The notes below the pieces were generated by a model. The model searched no databases. It was not told where the DNA came from and saw only the letters and a program-made list of their open reading frames with translations. A stretch of 24,466 nucleotides of DNA from CAG-791 sp000431495 (GTDB taxonomy: Bacteria > Bacillota > Clostridia > Lachnospirales > Lachnospiraceae): the NCBI GenBank assembly GCA_052117605.1, contig JBQKIT010000025.1; one strand, given 5' to 3'. Shown here in pieces: positions 5,989 through 14,137 of this stretch. Each line of letters opens with the position of its first letter. The first letter of the stretch is position 1. The position numbers were made by a program, and so were the translations under genes.

Positions 5989-7515
5989 ATGGAAAGAAAA
6001 TGCGGAGTATTGCTTCCGGTTGCATCGCTTCCGTCGAAATACGGAATCGGTTGTTTTTCCAGAGAGGCATATGAGTTTATTGATTTCCTTGCGGCAGCAG
6101 GGCAGTCCTACTGGCAGATTCTGCCGCTTGGACAGACGGGATACGGAGATTCTCCGTACCAGTCCTTTTCTACGTTTGCGGGAAATCCGTATTTTATCGA
6201 TCTGGAGGAGCTCTTTGAGGCTGGATATCTTACCAGAGAAGAGGCGGATGCTGTTTCCTTCGGAGATAATCCGGAGAAGGTAAATTATGAAAGAATTTAT
6301 CTGGAGCGTTTTCCTCTGCTGAAGAAGGCTTATGAGAACAGTCCGTTTGCGCTTGTGCCGGAGGGAAAATGGCAGGGAACCGAATACGACGAGGCACGCA
6401 AGGCATTGGAAGACTTCATCCGTGACAATGCGGAATGGCTTCCGGATTATGCACTTTATTCCGCAGTGAAAAACGAAAACGACGGAAAAAGTTATATTGA
6501 GTGGCCGGATGAAATTCGTCTTCGCAGAGAGGAAGCCATGCAGAAGGCAAGAGAAGAGCTTGCCGATGAGATCCGGTTCTATGAATTCCAGCAGTATCTG
6601 TTTGCCGGACAGTGGAAGAAGCTCAAGACTTATGCGAATGAGCATGGCATTCAGATCATCGGAGACATTCCGATTTATGTTGCCTTTGATTCTGCGGACA
6701 CCTGGAGCCATCCGGAGCTGTTTGAGCTGGATGAAAAGGGCTATCCGACGGTTGTCGCAGGCTGTCCTCCGGATGGCTTCTCCGCAACCGGACAGCTTTG
6801 GGGAAATCCCATTTACCGCTGGTCCTATCATAAGGAGACCGGCTATGCATGGTGGATTTCCAGAATAGCGAACTGCTTCCGGATGTATGACATTGTCCGG
6901 ATCGACCATTTCCGCGGTTTTGATGAGTACTACGCGATTCCCTACGGGGATCTCACAGCAGAGTTTGGCAAGTGGCAGCCGGGGCCCGGCATTGGACTGT
7001 TCGAAGCCATTAAGGGCGCACTCGGTGAGAAACAGATCATTGCAGAGGATCTTGGCTTTATCACACCGACGGTCCGGAAGCTGGTTCAGGACAGCGGATA
7101 TCCGAACATGAAGGTTCTCCAGTTTGCTTTTGATGCAAGAGAGCCCGGAACGAACGATTATCTCCCGCATAATTACGGAAGAAACTGTGTGGTGTACACG
7201 GGAACCCATGACAATGAAACCATGCGCGGCTGGTATGGGGATGTTGCGGAGTGTGACCGCCTGTACGCAGATGATTACATTGGCGTTACATCTGAGGAGA
7301 CCGCAGCCTGGTCCTTTATCCGTGCAGCCTTTCTGTCGGTTGCGGATACCTGCATCATCCCGATGCAGGACTATCTGAATCTGGGAAATGAGGCGAGAAT
7401 CAATCAGCCCTCTACCCTTGGCGGGAACTGGGAGTGGAGAATGCTGCCGGATGCCTGCACCGAGGAGCTTGCAGAACGGATGAAAAAGCTTGCAGTGACG
7501 TTCGGAAGAGAATAA
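5989..7515 (+). CDS. malQ: 4-alpha-glucanotransferase (amylomaltase, GH77)
   Basis: MalQ transfers segments of alpha-1,4-glucans between maltodextrins in the cytoplasm, releasing glucose and longer chains for phosphorolysis. The 508-residue protein shows the GH77 signatures DSPYQSFSTFAGNPYFIDL near the N-terminus and IGDIPIYVAFDSADTW in the middle. The catalytic set is Asp306 (RIDHFRG, nucleophile), Glu353 (AEDLG, acid/base) and Asp408 (THDNET). The 47- and 55-residue spacings equal those of Thermus aquaticus amylomaltase. The start follows GAAGGGG at good distance. Its position after the importer genes is the main reason to read the operon as maltodextrin uptake and use. Confidence 0.97.
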   Translation: MERKCGVLLPVASLPSKYGIGCFSREAYEFIDFLAAAGQSYWQILPLGQTGYGDSPYQSFSTFAGNPYFIDLEELFEAGYLTREEADAVSFGDNPEKVNYERIYLERFPLLKKAYENSPFALVPEGKWQGTEYDEARKALEDFIRDNAEWLPDYALYSAVKNENDGKSYIEWPDEIRLRREEAMQKAREELADEIRFYEFQQYLFAGQWKKLKTYANEHGIQIIGDIPIYVAFDSADTWSHPELFELDEKGYPTVVAGCPPDGFSATGQLWGNPIYRWSYHKETGYAWWISRIANCFRMYDIVRIDHFRGFDEYYAIPYGDLTAEFGKWQPGPGIGLFEAIKGALGEKQIIAEDLGFITPTVRKLVQDSGYPNMKVLQFAFDAREPGTNDYLPHNYGRNCVVYTGTHDNETMRGWYGDVAECDRLYADDYIGVTSEETAAWSFIRAAFLSVADTCIIPMQDYLNLGNEARINQPSTLGGNWEWRMLPDACTEELAERMKKLAVTFGRE

Positions 7516-7549
7516 GTCTTTACGTCACAGGTGGCAGAAGCACCAAGGC

Positions 7550-7579
7550 TTTACAGTTGTTTTGCGTATGCGATATACT
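7550..7579 (+). promoter_or_regulatory. Probable promoter of the LacI-family regulator gene
   Basis: A TTTACA box (7550-7555) and a TATACT box (7574-7579), 18 bases apart, place transcription start near 7586, about 50 bases before the regulator ATG. The inverted repeat CGATA/TATCG (7571-7575/7583-7587) straddles the -10 box and could be an operator. The regulator may therefore be expressed on its own as well as by read-through from malQ. Confidence 0.55.
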
Positions 7580-7636
7580 CTGTATCGAACTGATTTATTT
7601 AAGTAAATGCTATAGAAAAGGTGATACAGGAAGATC

Positions 7637-8713
7637 ATGGCAGATATTACCATCAAGGATATTGCGCGCGAGTGCGGCGTAGGCGTGAGCACGGTTTCGC
7701 GTGCATTGAACAATCACCCGGACATCAATCCGGAAACCAAAGAGAAAATCCTGGAGGTCATCAAGGCCACCGGGTTTGTGCCGAACAATTCAGCAAGATA
7801 TTTAAAGCGCAGTGAGACCAACAGCATTGCGCTTCTTGTCAAAGGAATTACGAACCCGTTCTTTACACGGATGATTCAGGTCATAGAGGAAGGCGTGGAG
7901 GAGAGGAAGTATACAACCATTCTCCGTCACGTGGGTTCTATGGAGGATGAGGTTCTGATTGCACTGAGCCTGGTGAAGGAAAGGAAGCTCAAAGGGATTG
8001 TTTTCCTTGGAGGAAATTTCACGCATGACAGTCAGCTGCTGAAGCAGCTCGGGGTTCCGTTCGTTTTTGCGACCATCGGCGAGGATCTGGAAGAGGAGAG
8101 CTCACGTGCTCAGCTTATCAACGGGAAGATCGGGTATGCCAACATTGCTGTGGATGATGTCAAGGCCAGCGCAGATGCAGTGACCTATCTGATTGAGCAG
8201 GGACATCGCAAAATCGGTATCATTGCGGAGGGACTTGGCATTCCTTCGGTCGGACTGCTTCGGCTTCGGGGATACCGGAAGGCTCTGGAGGAGCATAAGA
8301 TCCCGTTTGACTCCGATCACCTTGCGGTGGTGTCGGGGGGGATCGACCCATATTCCATGCCGAACGGCTACCGGGCGGCGAAGGAGCTTCTGGAGAAGGA
8401 TCCGGAGCTTACGGCGATTTTCTGCATTTCGGACGTGATTGCAATCGGAGCCTGCCGTGCGATCCTGGATTCGGGAAGAAGAATTCCGGAGGATGTGTCC
8501 GTCATCGGCTTCGATGGCATTGAGACAGGAGATTACTGCAATCCAAGGCTTACTACGATGCAGCAGCCGTTTACCGAGATTTCACAGGCAGCGATCAGTG
8601 TGCTGTTCGGAATGATTGAGAAGAAGAAAAAGCCTCAGGATCGTATCATGGAGGCGGAGCTGGTTGTAAGAGAATCTACGGGAAAAGCTCCCGAAGCAAG
8701 GGCGGAAGCCTGA
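7637..8713 (+). CDS. LacI-family transcriptional regulator
   Basis: The 358-residue protein has an N-terminal LacI helix-turn-helix (ITIKDIARECGVGVSTVSRALN, residues 4-25). The hinge region follows near residues 45-58. The rest is a periplasmic-binding-protein-like effector domain that includes the family segment RRIPEDVSVIGFDGIE. It probably binds a sugar and controls the adjacent sugar operon, most simply through the tandem repeats at 2389-2436. The start has AGGAAGATC just upstream. Whether it is a local MalR-type or a wider regulator cannot be decided from sequence. Confidence 0.95.
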   Translation: MADITIKDIARECGVGVSTVSRALNNHPDINPETKEKILEVIKATGFVPNNSARYLKRSETNSIALLVKGITNPFFTRMIQVIEEGVEERKYTTILRHVGSMEDEVLIALSLVKERKLKGIVFLGGNFTHDSQLLKQLGVPFVFATIGEDLEEESSRAQLINGKIGYANIAVDDVKASADAVTYLIEQGHRKIGIIAEGLGIPSVGLLRLRGYRKALEEHKIPFDSDHLAVVSGGIDPYSMPNGYRAAKELLEKDPELTAIFCISDVIAIGACRAILDSGRRIPEDVSVIGFDGIETGDYCNPRLTTMQQPFTEISQAAISVLFGMIEKKKKPQDRIMEAELVVRESTGKAPEARAEA

Positions 8714-8772
8714 AAGCCTGAGCAATTGAAAAGCGTGACCGGAAGAAAACATGACCGGAAAAAAGAGATGAA

Positions 8773-8845
8773 AAAACGGCGAGTCGGAGGGCTTTTGATA
8801 GTCCCAGGGCTTGCCGTTTTATTTGTGGTGCGCCTTTCGGCGCAC
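8773..8845. terminator. Bidirectional terminator between convergent genes, with adjacent hairpin
   Basis: AAAACGGC (8773-8780) pairs with GCCGTTTT (8813-8820), and the stem extends inward through wobble pairs. On the minus strand the stem is followed by a T run, so it best ends the CBS-domain gene transcript; on the plus strand it can end the regulator transcript. A second perfect 7-bp hairpin (GTGCGCC/GGCGCAC, 8828-8845) lies directly after the CBS gene stop and reads with a GAAA tetraloop on the minus strand. Confidence 0.72.
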
Positions 8846-8849
8846 GTTT

Positions 8850-9290
8850 CTATCTGCCGGAAACTGCTCCGGGGCGAAACGCAGGCTGTGCGGATCGATT
8901 TTTAAATACAAATTCCAGAATGGAGGAGCGGAGAACGATTCCGATGAGAACACCGGTATCGTCCACGACAGGGACAAAGTTCTGCTCCGTCACATAGGCA
9001 AACAATTCCTCGATATCGGAATCGGCTCGGACGCTCTTGTAGTCACGCTTGCGGTGAACGGTCATCACCGAGCGGTTTAAGACTCCGGAAGAGGAGACAT
9101 CCCCTTTTCGCAGCGTGCGGAGAAGGTCGCCCTCACTGAGCGTGCCGATGTATTTGCCGGTCTTCTCATTGATCATGGGAATCGAAGAAAACTGATGATC
9201 TTCCATTCGTTCCATTGCCATTTCTACCGTGTCATCTTCGTAGACAAGATCCAATTCTGCCTTTGGTTTCAAAAAGAAAAGAATGTTCAT
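8850..9290 (-). CDS. Two-CBS-domain protein
   Basis: The 146-residue soluble protein is made of a tandem CBS pair (about residues 10-62 and 72-130) with a short unstructured tail. The first domain has SSIPMINEKTGKYIGTLSEGDLL and the second FVPVVDDTGVLIGIVLRSSIL, both typical CBS strand-helix endings. CBS pairs bind adenine nucleotides or SAM and sense energy state; stand-alone forms often act on a partner not encoded nearby. The ATG at 9290 follows AAGGGGG after 11 bases; an in-frame TTG at 9311 is less likely. It lies about 100 bases after the DJ-1 family gene and may share its transcript. Confidence 0.9.
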   Translation of the reverse strand: MNILFFLKPKAELDLVYEDDTVEMAMERMEDHQFSSIPMINEKTGKYIGTLSEGDLLRTLRKGDVSSSGVLNRSVMTVHRKRDYKSVRADSDIEELFAYVTEQNFVPVVDDTGVLIGIVLRSSILEFVFKNRSAQPAFRPGAVSGR

Positions 9291-9392
9291 ATAGAATAAT
9301 CCCCCTTGCAAACTGACATTCGGTTGCCTGTGACTGGCGCTGTCGGTGCTCCCCCCATGGCACGGACAGCTGACAGCAGCATGAAAAGCAGA

Positions 9393-9977
9393 TTACGGAC
9401 GATAGAGAATTTTGGATGCAAGCTCTTTGGCGGCAGCATGGTCCTTAAGGTACTCAACAATGGCAAGGCCGAAGGCAATGGCAGTGCCCATTCCCTGACT
9501 GGTGATCAGGTTGTCGTCTACGGTCACTCTGCTGTAGGTAAGCTTTGCACCATGTTCATCCAGATATGACTCCACGCAGGGATTGCAGGTTGCCTTTTTC
9601 CCGGCAAGAAGGCCGAGATCAGCAAGAATAGAAGGTGCAGCGCAGATTGCGGCGACTGCCTTTCCTTCTTCCGCACGCCCTGCAAAGGACGTGACGGCGT
9701 TCATGAGCTTTGGGCAGGCCGCAAGATTCGGCGTGCCGGGGATGCCGCCCGGAAGAACCAGCATGCAGAACTCTTCAGGATCGATCTCTGCCAGAGTGGT
9801 GTCTGCGGTGATTGTGATGTTGTGAGAGGAGGTGACGGTTCTTGTGTCGTTTACAGAAATGGTGGTGCAGGGAATTCCGGCGCGGAAGAGAAGATCCGAG
9901 ACGGTAAGGGCCTCAATTTCCTCGCAGCCGTCTGCAAGGAACAGGGCAACCTTCTGGTCTGATGTCTGATGAAACAT
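9393..9977 (-). CDS. DJ-1/PfpI (YajL/ThiJ) family protein
   Basis: The 194-residue protein has the DJ-1 fold signature: a nucleophile-elbow cysteine in AAICAAPS (Cys112) and the supporting Glu22 in the N-terminal CEEIEA motif, equivalent to human DJ-1 Glu18. The strand-loop LVLPGGIPGTPNL is also typical. Family members act as protective proteins against oxidative or carbonyl stress and some are glyoxalase III or deglycase-like; the activity is debated. It is not an IgA-like or PfpI protease on present evidence. The start follows AAAGGAAAAC. A TATAAT box lies about 70 bases upstream. Confidence 0.93.
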   Translation of the reverse strand: MFHQTSDQKVALFLADGCEEIEALTVSDLLFRAGIPCTTISVNDTRTVTSSHNITITADTTLAEIDPEEFCMLVLPGGIPGTPNLAACPKLMNAVTSFAGRAEEGKAVAAICAAPSILADLGLLAGKKATCNPCVESYLDEHGAKLTYSRVTVDDNLITSQGMGTAIAFGLAIVEYLKDHAAAKELASKILYRP

Positions 9978-10047
9978 ATCGTATGTTTTCCTTTCTGTGT
10001 GGGTTTGGAACGCTGCTTCCTGTGCCTGCGGCGTTTCCCGTTTATTT

Positions 10048-10077
10048 ATTATAGGCTTTTTCCGGAAGGAAAAACCA
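10048..10077 (-). promoter_or_regulatory. Probable promoter of the DJ-1 family gene
   Basis: On the minus strand a perfect TATAAT (10053 to 10048) is preceded by a weak -35 TGGTTT (10077 to 10072) with an 18-base spacer. A 7-bp hairpin-like palindrome (TTTTTCC/GGAAAAA, 10057-10074) lies within the spacer and -35 region. Confidence 0.5.
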
Positions 10078-10109
10078 TTGACACTCTATGAAATGTTTAT
10101 GAACTGACG

Positions 10110-10131
10110 TGAACGGAACCATGAACGGAAC
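10110..10131 (+). repeat. Direct repeat TGAACGGAAC x2, possible regulator site
   Basis: TGAACGGAAC occurs at 10110-10119 and 10122-10131, exactly 12 bases apart, and a partial copy (TGAAC) starts at 10100. An inverted match GTGAACG/CGTTCAC links 10109-10115 with 10151-10157. The repeats lie 110-140 bases before the ABC ATPase gene. A TTGACA at 10078-10083 could be a -35 box, but no good -10 box follows. Confidence 0.4.
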
Positions 10132-10243
10132 TCGGCGGCCCGTTTCGGATCGTTCACAACTTCCTCACATTTTCATGACGGAATGAACACAGTTTTCCGG
10201 TAAAAAAGAAGCTGTACGCTGACAGCAGACTGGAGAGGTAATT

Positions 10244-11194
10244 ATGATTGAAGTACAGCATCTGACCAAACGATACGGCTTTCACACAGCTGTGGATGAT
10301 TTGTCGTTTACAGCTGAGCCAGGGAAAATATACGGATTTCTCGGCCCGAACGGAGCAGGGAAATCCACCACAATGAATATGATGACCGGGTATCTCGCGC
10401 CCTCTGAGGGAACCATTCTCTACGACGGAACGGATATTCAGAAGGAGCCGGAGAAGGCGAAGAAAAAAATCGGATATCTTCCGGAGACAGCGCCGGTTTA
10501 CATGGATATGACCGTTCGGGAATACCTGCATTTTGCCGCGGAGCTCAAGCGCATTCGGAGGCAGGAGCGGGAGGAAGCCGTTCGGAACGCACTGGATGCG
10601 GCGGGGCTTTGGGAGGTTCCGGACCGGCTGATCCGGAATCTTTCCAAAGGCTACCGGCAGCGGGTGGGATTGTCCCAGGCGCTTCTTGGAAACCCGGACA
10701 TTCTGATTCTGGATGAGCCGGCTTCGGGACTGGATCCGGAGCAGCAAAAGGAAATGTTTGATTCTCTGCGGGCGCTCCGGAAGGATCACACGATTATCCT
10801 GAGCTCTCATATCCTGTCGGATATCCGCGCGACAGCCGATGTCATCTGGATTCTGAAGGAAGGGAAGCTCGCAGCCAGTGACACGCCGGAAAACCTGCAG
10901 GCGAAAATGACAACCAGGCAGCAGGTGACGCTTCGCGTTCAGGGAGATCGCGCAGAGCTTGAAAAGGCCATTCGTGCGATTCCGGAGGTCTCGGAGGTTC
11001 AGACTGCAGAGGAGCAGGGCGTTCTGCGATTTGCCATCACCTCAGATGCCGCAGAGGATATCCGGCCGATGGTTTCCCGTGCTGCCGTATATGCGGGAGG
11101 CGCCATTCTGGACATGAACCGGGAGGAAAAATCGCTGGAGGATGTGTTCCTGAGCCTTACGGGAAAGGAGAAGAGCAATGACAGCAGTATTTAA
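10244..11194 (+). CDS. ABC transporter ATPase, GldA/NatA-like
   Basis: The 316-residue cytoplasmic ATPase has Walker A GPNGAGKS (34-41), signature LSKGY (133-137), Walker B ILILDE (153-158) and switch His189 in ILSSHI. A C-terminal regulatory region after residue 220 resembles DUF4162. It belongs to the ABC-2 exporter class and would power the membrane protein encoded next. The start follows GGAGAGG. The last 17 bases overlap the next gene, implying tight coupling. In Bacteroidetes GldA works with GldF and GldG in gliding; in Clostridia the same trio has no settled function. Confidence 0.94.
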   Translation: MIEVQHLTKRYGFHTAVDDLSFTAEPGKIYGFLGPNGAGKSTTMNMMTGYLAPSEGTILYDGTDIQKEPEKAKKKIGYLPETAPVYMDMTVREYLHFAAELKRIRRQEREEAVRNALDAAGLWEVPDRLIRNLSKGYRQRVGLSQALLGNPDILILDEPASGLDPEQQKEMFDSLRALRKDHTIILSSHILSDIRATADVIWILKEGKLAASDTPENLQAKMTTRQQVTLRVQGDRAELEKAIRAIPEVSEVQTAEEQGVLRFAITSDAAEDIRPMVSRAAVYAGGAILDMNREEKSLEDVFLSLTGKEKSNDSSI

Positions 11195-13304
11195 AAAGGA
11201 TTTCGCGTCTCTTTTTCATGGCTTTATCGGATGGCTGTTCCTTGCGGTGATGTGGGGGATTCTGTCGCTTTACATCGGGATGAGCAGCTTCATCGGTCTG
11301 GATCCGGATATCACAGCCGTGCTTGCGGTGTCCTCCGTCATCATGATCGTTATGCTCCCCATTCTGAGTATGCGCTCCTTTGCGGAGGAGAGAAAGACAA
11401 GAACGGATCAGATGATTCTGACAGCGCCGGTATCGATCGGGCAGGTGGTGCTGGGAAAATATCTGGCCCTTGCAGCGGTTCATTCGATCGTGGTTCTTGG
11501 ACTTTTCCTGTACCCGCTTCTTCTTTCCCGCTTTGGAACGGTTCCGTTTGCACAGAGCTACACAGGACTTTTTGGCATGTGGCTGTTCGGACTTGCGGAG
11601 CTTGCTGTCTGTGTTTTTCTTTCGAGTCTTACGGAAAATGTGATCATTGCAGCCGTGCTCTCTTTTGCCTGCCTGTTCCTTTCCATGATCATGCCGAATC
11701 TGGAGCAGATGATCTCGGCAGACGGAAATCTCCTGACAACCGTTCTGGGAGCCCTGGATATTCCATCGCGCTTTGATTCCTTCCTGAACGGCAAAATCGA
11801 TCTGACGGCGCTCGTTTACCTGGCTTCGGTCGTCTTTCTTTTCCTGTTTCTTACGACGCAGGTGCTTCAGAAAAGACGCTATACGGTTTCCAGGAATACG
11901 CTGAGCTTCGGGGCCTACTCCACGGGACTGGTCGCGCTGGTTCTTGCTGTGACCGTTGCGGCAAATCTTGCCGTGAACCAGCTCCCTTCCTCCTATACTG
12001 TGCACGATGTGACGGAGAGCAGACTCTATTCGCTGACCGATGACACGAAGGAGTATCTGAAACAGCTGGATCAGGATGTCACCATCTATGTCCTTGCAAG
12101 CACCTCGGACAAGGATTCCGCGCTGGATTCCACGCTGCAGCAGATGGCAGAGGAATCGGCGCACCTGAAGATTCAGTATGTAGACCCTGCAGCCAATCCG
12201 TCTTTTCTGCAGAAATATGACGACGTCATGGACTGCACCTGGAACTCACTGATCGTGGAGAGCGGATCACGGCATAAGACCCTGAACTATTCGGATCTGT
12301 ATGAATATTCCATTGATTACTCCACGTATCAGCAGAGTGTGACAGGATATGACGCAGAGGGACAGGTGGACTCCGCAATTGCCTATGTGGTCAGTGAAAA
12401 GCTGCCAAAGGCCTATCTGCTGACCGGGCACGGTGAAGAGAGCCTCGGAAGCAATTTTACCTCCGTACTTACGAAGCTGAACTGTGAGTACGAGGATCTG
12501 GATCTTTTGAAGAACGACTCCGTTCCGGAGGACTGCGGGCTTCTTATCATCAACGGTCCTGCAACGGATCTTTCTGCCGATGATGCGGATAAGGTGCTGG
12601 ACTATCTGCAAAACGGAGGTAAACTGATTGCCACGACGAATTTCCAGGAAGCGGAGGATATGACAAACTGGGACCGCGTCCTTGCTTATTACGGAGTTTC
12701 GGCTTCAAAGGGCGTGGTTCTGGAAAATAATCCAGGTTATTATTACCGGCTGGAATCGTACCTGCTTCCGGAGGTTTCGAGTACCGACGAGACGTCCTCT
12801 GTGGTGTCCGGCAACGGATATGTGTTCATGGCCTATTCGCAGGCATTCACGGAGGAAGAGGCCGGAACGGAGATTACGAAGCTTTTGACCACTTCGGACA
12901 ACGCGTATATCCATTCCGGAGTGACGTCGGAGACAGAAAACTTTGAGAAAAAGGATACGGATGTCACCGGGCAGTATACGCTGGGCGTGAAGGCTGTCGT
13001 CAATGCGGAGGAATCCGAAGAGTCGACGGCTTATCTGTTCGGCTCCGTTCTGATCTTCTCGGACGGGGCAGACCAGATGGTGTCCGGCTCCAATTCCACG
13101 CTCTTTTCGAATGTGGTTCGTGCCTGCATGGAGGACGAGGACGGAGCAGAAGCCATTTCGGTTCCGGTAAAGAGCATTTCACAGGAGAGCCTGACGGTTC
13201 CTTCCATGACAGCAATCGTGCTGAACCTGGTCTGCATCGTTCTGATTCCGCTGGCACTTCTGATCACAGGCTTTGTGATCTGGCTTGTGCGCAGAAGAGC
13301 CTGA
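11178..13304 (+). CDS. GldF-GldG-type fusion: ABC-2 permease plus extracellular Gldg domain
   Basis: The 708-residue protein joins two parts. Residues 1 to about 235 are a six-segment ABC-2 permease (GldF-like) with the cytoplasmic motif RSFAEERKTRTDQMILTAPV. After a further membrane segment near 250-270, residues 275-670 form a large outside domain of the Gldg type (starts SLTDDTKEYLKQLDQDVTIYV, includes AYLLTGHGEESLG). A final membrane anchor spans about 680-703 before a basic end. The start follows AAGGAGAAG inside the ATPase gene. A fused GldFG is common in Firmicutes. The substrate is unknown; an envelope or lipid/lipoprotein role is a guess from the family. Confidence 0.9.
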   Translation: MTAVFKKDFASLFHGFIGWLFLAVMWGILSLYIGMSSFIGLDPDITAVLAVSSVIMIVMLPILSMRSFAEERKTRTDQMILTAPVSIGQVVLGKYLALAAVHSIVVLGLFLYPLLLSRFGTVPFAQSYTGLFGMWLFGLAELAVCVFLSSLTENVIIAAVLSFACLFLSMIMPNLEQMISADGNLLTTVLGALDIPSRFDSFLNGKIDLTALVYLASVVFLFLFLTTQVLQKRRYTVSRNTLSFGAYSTGLVALVLAVTVAANLAVNQLPSSYTVHDVTESRLYSLTDDTKEYLKQLDQDVTIYVLASTSDKDSALDSTLQQMAEESAHLKIQYVDPAANPSFLQKYDDVMDCTWNSLIVESGSRHKTLNYSDLYEYSIDYSTYQQSVTGYDAEGQVDSAIAYVVSEKLPKAYLLTGHGEESLGSNFTSVLTKLNCEYEDLDLLKNDSVPEDCGLLIINGPATDLSADDADKVLDYLQNGGKLIATTNFQEAEDMTNWDRVLAYYGVSASKGVVLENNPGYYYRLESYLLPEVSSTDETSSVVSGNGYVFMAYSQAFTEEEAGTEITKLLTTSDNAYIHSGVTSETENFEKKDTDVTGQYTLGVKAVVNAEESEESTAYLFGSVLIFSDGADQMVSGSNSTLFSNVVRACMEDEDGAEAISVPVKSISQESLTVPSMTAIVLNLVCIVLIPLALLITGFVIWLVRRRA

Positions 13305-13326
13305 GTGCGTAGAAAGAAAGGGCAAT

Positions 13327-13965
13327 ATGAGAAAACAGAAAATACAACTTGTGGTTCTTCTGGCGGCTTTCCTTCTCTTCACTCTGGGCTTTTATGCGGC
13401 AAAGCGCATTTCGGCCCGCGAGGAGGAGAAGCAAAGGGCAAAGGAAGCCGGAGAATACACGGCATTATCCTTTGACGCGGATGACCTGGTGAAGCTTGAA
13501 ATCGAACGAGAGGAAGGAAATCTGGAGCTTGATTTTCACGAGGGCAAATGGTCGTTTGTGAAGGACATCAAACTGGAGATGGAGGAGCTTTCCTCAGAGG
13601 ATGCATCAGAGGAGACCGGAACAGAAACCAAGGAGCAGAATGCGGAAGAAAAAAGCTATGAGGTCAACGCTTCTGTGGCAGATGAGCTCCGGGATACGCT
13701 TGCAAATCTGACAAGTAAGAATGAGATTTCTGCGGGAGAGGACGAGAGCGAGTATGGTCTGGACAAACCCGCCATGACGATTACGGTCACGCTCTCCGAC
13801 GGCGCGGAGCACAGTGTGGAGATCGGCTCGCTGAATGCCGTGATTCAGGCATATTACATCCGCGTGGATCATTCCGACACCCTCTATACGATGAGCGAAA
13901 CGGATCATGATCTTCTTTGCAAAACCGATACGGACCTTGCACAGGAGGTGTCGGAAGAATCCTGA
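13327..13965 (+). CDS. DUF4340-domain membrane-anchored protein
   Basis: The 212-residue protein has one N-terminal membrane anchor (residues 5-23, basic before it). Its outside domain resembles DUF4340, with LVKLEIEREEGNLELDF, KWSFV and later GLDKPAMTITVTLSDG and YYIRVDHSDTLYTM. An acidic low-complexity stretch interrupts it near residues 85-115. It is shorter than many DUF4340 proteins (often 300 or more residues), so it has a single unit. ATG 13327 follows AAAGGG and the first residues give a sound anchor. DUF4340 genes habitually follow GldA/GldFG genes, so it is likely an accessory subunit. Confidence 0.85.
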   Translation: MRKQKIQLVVLLAAFLLFTLGFYAAKRISAREEEKQRAKEAGEYTALSFDADDLVKLEIEREEGNLELDFHEGKWSFVKDIKLEMEELSSEDASEETGTETKEQNAEEKSYEVNASVADELRDTLANLTSKNEISAGEDESEYGLDKPAMTITVTLSDGAEHSVEIGSLNAVIQAYYIRVDHSDTLYTMSETDHDLLCKTDTDLAQEVSEES

Positions 13966-13990
13966 CGGTTAAATTGCAGATAAATAAGCA

Positions 13991-14030
13991 AAATCCCCCT
14001 GTTTTCCCTTGCGGAAGAGCAGGGGGATTT
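13991..14030 (+). terminator. Terminator after the GldA-GldFG-DUF4340 operon
   Basis: A perfect 11-bp stem (13991-14001 with 14020-14030) has an 18-base loop. The 3' arm itself ends in ATTT and is followed by CCTAT, so the T tract is weak. The loop holds a possible -35 box for the next operon. Confidence 0.7.
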
Positions 14031-14038
14031 CCTATAAT
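14009..14038 (+). promoter_or_regulatory. Candidate promoter overlapping the terminator
   Basis: TTGCGG (14009-14014), inside the terminator loop, and a perfect TATAAT (14033-14038), three bases past the stem, are 18 bases apart. Transcription would start near 14045, giving a leader of about 93 bases that contains an 8-bp hairpin (14077-14084/14090-14097). No known riboswitch motif was recognised in that leader. Confidence 0.5.
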
Positions 14039-14137
14039 CAGAACGGTTTTAGTCCGCCGGGCACGGGCTCTTGCGTTCTTCCGAATGGGTCGGAAGAGAG
14101 GGCACAGCGGCGGCAGAAAACGAAAGGAGAGTGTTAC

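Noticed and set aside
13285..13326. Longer start for the DUF4340 protein overlapping the GldFG gene
   Set aside because: The ATG at 13327 has a purine-rich ribosome site and a proper membrane-anchor N-terminus. The upstream extension adds acidic, Cys-containing residues before the anchor.
14045..14137. Possible thiamine (TPP) riboswitch before the NMT1-like operon
   Set aside because: The family can transport thiamine precursors, but I could not find the conserved TPP-riboswitch motifs such as CTGAGA in the leader. Only simple hairpins are seen.
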